From contig DBQR01000037.1 of assembly GCA_002305335.1 (NCBI GenBank), positions 39,429-90,912 on the forward strand: a stretch of 51,484 nucleotides of DNA. The letters run 5' to 3'. The notes beneath the pieces are model-generated. The model made no database searches, was not told the origin of the DNA, and saw only the letters and a list, made by a program, of their open reading frames with translations. Shown here piece by piece: positions 49,631 through 51,484 of this stretch; within the stretch, counting starts at the first letter, position 1; every line of letters starts with the position of its first letter. Position numbers and translations under genes: made by a program. The DNA is from Clostridiales bacterium UBA1389 (GTDB lineage Bacteria > Bacillota > Clostridia > Oscillospirales > CAG-382).

Positions 49631-49675
49631 TTTATATATCCCTCTCTTTCTGCTCTGTATTTTCACGCAAAGTGC

Positions 49676-49704
49676 AGTATAACATATAAAAAACACAATT
49701 GCAA
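49676..49704 (-). promoter_or_regulatory. Promoter of rpmE
   Basis: Minus strand TTGCAA (49704-49699), 17 bases, TATACT (49681-49676). The next 50 bases towards prfA are almost only T and A. Confidence 0.82.
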
Positions 49705-49756
49705 GAGTTTTTTTATATTTTATTTTGTATCTTTTTGTTTTTTATTGTTTTTTGTA

Positions 49757-50836
49757 TTAAAACTGATTTTCGTCCTGGGATGCTAACTTGGCAGCCCGGT
49801 CGGCGGTTATAAGGGCGTCAACCATTTCCCCCATTCTTCCGTTCACGAAGGAATCAAGGGAGTATATGGTAAGCCCTATGCGGTGGTCGGTAACCCTCCC
49901 CTGAGGGTAGTTGTAGGTGCGTATGCGTTCGCTTCTGTCGCCGGTGCCCACCTGGCTTTTCCGCTGGTTTGCCAGTTCCGCTTCCTTCTTCTGCCGTTCC
50001 AGCTCCGCAAGGCGGGACTTCATAATCTTTAACGCCCTTTCCTTGTTTTTAAGCTGGCTGCGTTCGTCCTGACAGTCGACTTCCGTCCCGGTGGGGATAT
50101 GGATTATCCGGATTGCCGACTCGGTTTTATTCACGTGCTGACCGCCGGCGCCGGTGGAACGGTGGGTGGTTATTTCCAGTTCCTCCATATTAAGCTCGAA
50201 TTCGCTGTCATCCACTTCGGGGAGCACCGCCACCGTGGCGGTGGAGGTCTGTATCCGCCCCTGGGATTCGGTTTCGGGCACCCGCTGTACCCGGTGGACG
50301 CCGGATTCAAACTTAAAGCGGGAATAGGCACCCTCCCCGGTTACCATGAAGGAAACCTCCTTAAAGCCCCCCAGTTCGGTTTCGTTGGTATACAAAAGCT
50401 CGCACTTAAAGCCGCATTCCTCCGCATACATATTGTACATACGGTAAAGGACCCCGGCAAACAATGCCGCCTCCTCCCCGCCGGCTCCGGCGCGGATTTC
50501 GATTATTACGTTCTTGTCGTCGTTGGGGTCGGTGGGCAGCAGCATGATGCGTAATGTATCGGTGGCCTTTTCCACATCCTTTTCGGCCTTTTCGATTTGC
50601 TCTTTCGCCAGTTCCCGCATTTCCGGGTCGTCGGTGGAATCAAGGATTTCCCTGCCTTCCCCGATATCCGCCTTCGCCTTCTTGTAAAGACGGTATTCTT
50701 CCACTATAGGAGTCGTTTTTTTGTACTCCTTCATAAGGGCGGCGTACTGCTGTATATCCCCTATAACCTTAGGGTCGGAAATCTTCTCTTCGATTTCAAT
50801 TAGTTTTTTTTCGATTTGTTCAAGCTTTTCAAACAT
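49757..50836 (-). CDS. prfA: Peptide chain release factor 1
   Basis: A 359-aa class I release factor that ends translation at UAA and UAG. The catalytic GGQ is near residue 232 (STGAGGQHVNKTESA), and the codon-recognition P-x-T is in VPETES, the RF1 form rather than the SPF of RF2. Full length when started at ATG 50836 (MFEKLEQIEKK); the frame stays open to 50908 but runs into a palindromic repeat. The AGAGG upstream is about 13 bases away, a loose spacing. No prmC gene, the usual partner, lies within the window next to it. Confidence 0.96.
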   Translation of the reverse strand: MFEKLEQIEKKLIEIEEKISDPKVIGDIQQYAALMKEYKKTTPIVEEYRLYKKAKADIGEGREILDSTDDPEMRELAKEQIEKAEKDVEKATDTLRIMLLPTDPNDDKNVIIEIRAGAGGEEAALFAGVLYRMYNMYAEECGFKCELLYTNETELGGFKEVSFMVTGEGAYSRFKFESGVHRVQRVPETESQGRIQTSTATVAVLPEVDDSEFELNMEELEITTHRSTGAGGQHVNKTESAIRIIHIPTGTEVDCQDERSQLKNKERALKIMKSRLAELERQKKEAELANQRKSQVGTGDRSERIRTYNYPQGRVTDHRIGLTIYSLDSFVNGRMGEMVDALITADRAAKLASQDENQF

Positions 50837-50872
50837 ATGACGGTGGGACCTCTCGTATATATTTACTGAATA

Positions 50873-50902
50873 GGCGATTGCGAAACGGTGTTTCGCTATC
50901 GC
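50873..50902. repeat. Palindrome with AAACG-GT-GTTT core
   Basis: GCGATTGCGAAAC-GGT-GTTTCGCTATCGC, in the gap between prfA and the S1-domain gene. Fourth member of the AAACGNNGTTT hairpin family. Confidence 0.65.
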
Positions 50903-50919
50903 GGGCAACAGGGGATTTG

Positions 50920-50982
50920 CGCGGGGCGCACGAGTGCGCCTGTGAAGGTGTTTTTCAACCGGGGAACCCGGCTGAAAAACGG
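50920..50982 (+). repeat. Two-hairpin repeat, copy B
   Basis: CGCGGGGCGCAC-GAG-TGCGCC, then TGTGAAGGTGTTTTT, then hairpin CAACCGGG-GAA-CCCGGCTG with flanking T and A runs and GG at the end. Partner of copy A at 49145-49208 in the other orientation. Confidence 0.8.
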
Positions 50983-51080
50983 AGATTTGATTTTATAAAT
51001 TAATATAAATGAATGGTATCGGTATTGATATAAAAATATTCTAAATGTTTATATATAAGAATGGGAAAGGTATGGTGGGT

Positions 51081-51484
51081 ATGAAAAACAACGATTATCC
51101 TCCTGAGGGGATGCAAATAGGCACTATGCGGGTGAGGGAGTACTGCCGGTCTTATGCCACCCTGGAAAAAGCCCTGGAAAACGGGGTGATTCTCGAAGGC
51201 AAGGCCATAAGGTGCGACGAAAACCATAATCTCCATGTCCGTCTTCCCGGCGGTATAACCGGGATTATTCCCTACTCCGAATGCACCGACGACAACGTGC
51301 GGGAAGGTTCGCGGGAAATCGCCGTAATTTCCCGGGTGGGGAAAACCGTCTGCTTTAAGGTGGCGGAAATTAACTGCGATACGGTTACGCTTTCCCGGAA
51401 AGCCGCCCAGCGGGAATGTATGGACAACTGTATTTCCTTTTACGAACCCGGGGATATAATCGATGCGGTGGTAACCCACATGGA
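51081..51484 (+). CDS. S1-domain RNA-binding protein (start only, cut by window end)
   Basis: The first 134 codons of an S1-domain protein, open to the window edge. Residues about 35-105 form one S1/OB fold (GVILEGKAIRCDENHNLHVR, GITGIIPYSECTDD, VCFKVAEINCDTVTLSRKAA) and PGDIIDAVVTHM begins the next one, as in ribosomal protein S1-like proteins of Firmicutes. It should bind RNA, on the ribosome or free. I start it at ATG 51081, with AAAGG about 10 bases upstream; ATG 51072 in the same frame is less likely. A weak promoter (TTGATA at 51025, TATATA near 51050) precedes it. Confidence 0.8.
   Translation, partial: MKNNDYPPEGMQIGTMRVREYCRSYATLEKALENGVILEGKAIRCDENHNLHVRLPGGITGIIPYSECTDDNVREGSREIAVISRVGKTVCFKVAEINCDTVTLSRKAAQRECMDNCISFYEPGDIIDAVVTHM

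Overview
The window reads as chromosome of an anaerobic, spore-forming, Gram-positive Firmicute of the Clostridia, most like the gut Oscillospirales/Ruminococcaceae. Signs of this are pyruvate:ferredoxin oxidoreductase, a spoIID/spoIIQ-like pair, CotF-type spore coat proteins, a T-box leader, an LTA-synthase-type enzyme, a zinc-type L31, and the Ser/Glu-rich linkers in nearly every exported protein. This placement is inference from gene content; there is no rRNA in the window. I see no prophage, insertion sequence or CRISPR array.

Layout. 1-1554: rlmH, two CotF-like coat genes, a small lipoprotein with a palindrome over its -10. 1569-4190: a T-box leader (specifier read as Ile ATC) in front of a one-piece XRE-cupin-acyl-CoA synthetase. 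4475-7192: an unknown membrane protein and an LTA-synthase-like transferase. 7529-9347: two exported proteins with the same sorting-signal-like C-terminus. 9437-10080: a PaaI-type thioesterase and tRNA-Val(GAC). 10085-15026: peptidoglycan and sporulation block (SpoIIQ-like M23, SpoIID, C39-like protein, VanY-type carboxypeptidase, G5/M23 protein). 15227-17590: ilvE plus a DUF3810 membrane metalloprotease-like gene.

17600-30290: one minus-strand operon of seven genes: a giant solute-binding protein, two complete pairs of sugar-type ABC permeases, a 732-aa NHL-TPR-Yip1 membrane protein and a ~1028-aa DUF5696 protein, with no ATPase. It has a fully consensus promoter and is the best candidate here for a poorly described system. 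30854-35599: a VanY-like pseudoenzyme and nifJ/PFOR.

35776-41176: comM (yifB), then four envelope-type genes (TM protein, SGNH hydrolase, STM3941-like protein, lipoprotein) behind a promoter that carries DnaA-box-like sites. 41464-42934: ung-upp. 42969-46810: mgtE behind a structured leader with a 21-codon ORF, then a GH36 alpha-galactosidase. 46829-51484: GH25 lysozyme, hflX, rpmE, prfA and the start of an S1-domain gene, with families of palindromic repeats in the gaps.

How it fits together: the window is mostly housekeeping and cell-envelope genes. Its regulatory surprises are RNA-level: the T-box on an acyl-CoA ligase, a hairpin that would hide the spoIIQ-like ribosome binding site in read-through mRNA from spoIID but not in mRNA from an internal promoter, and the mgtE leader. 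Starts were moved inward from the longest ORF wherever a Shine-Dalgarno or promoter decided it. Homology calls are from recognition of motifs, without database searches.
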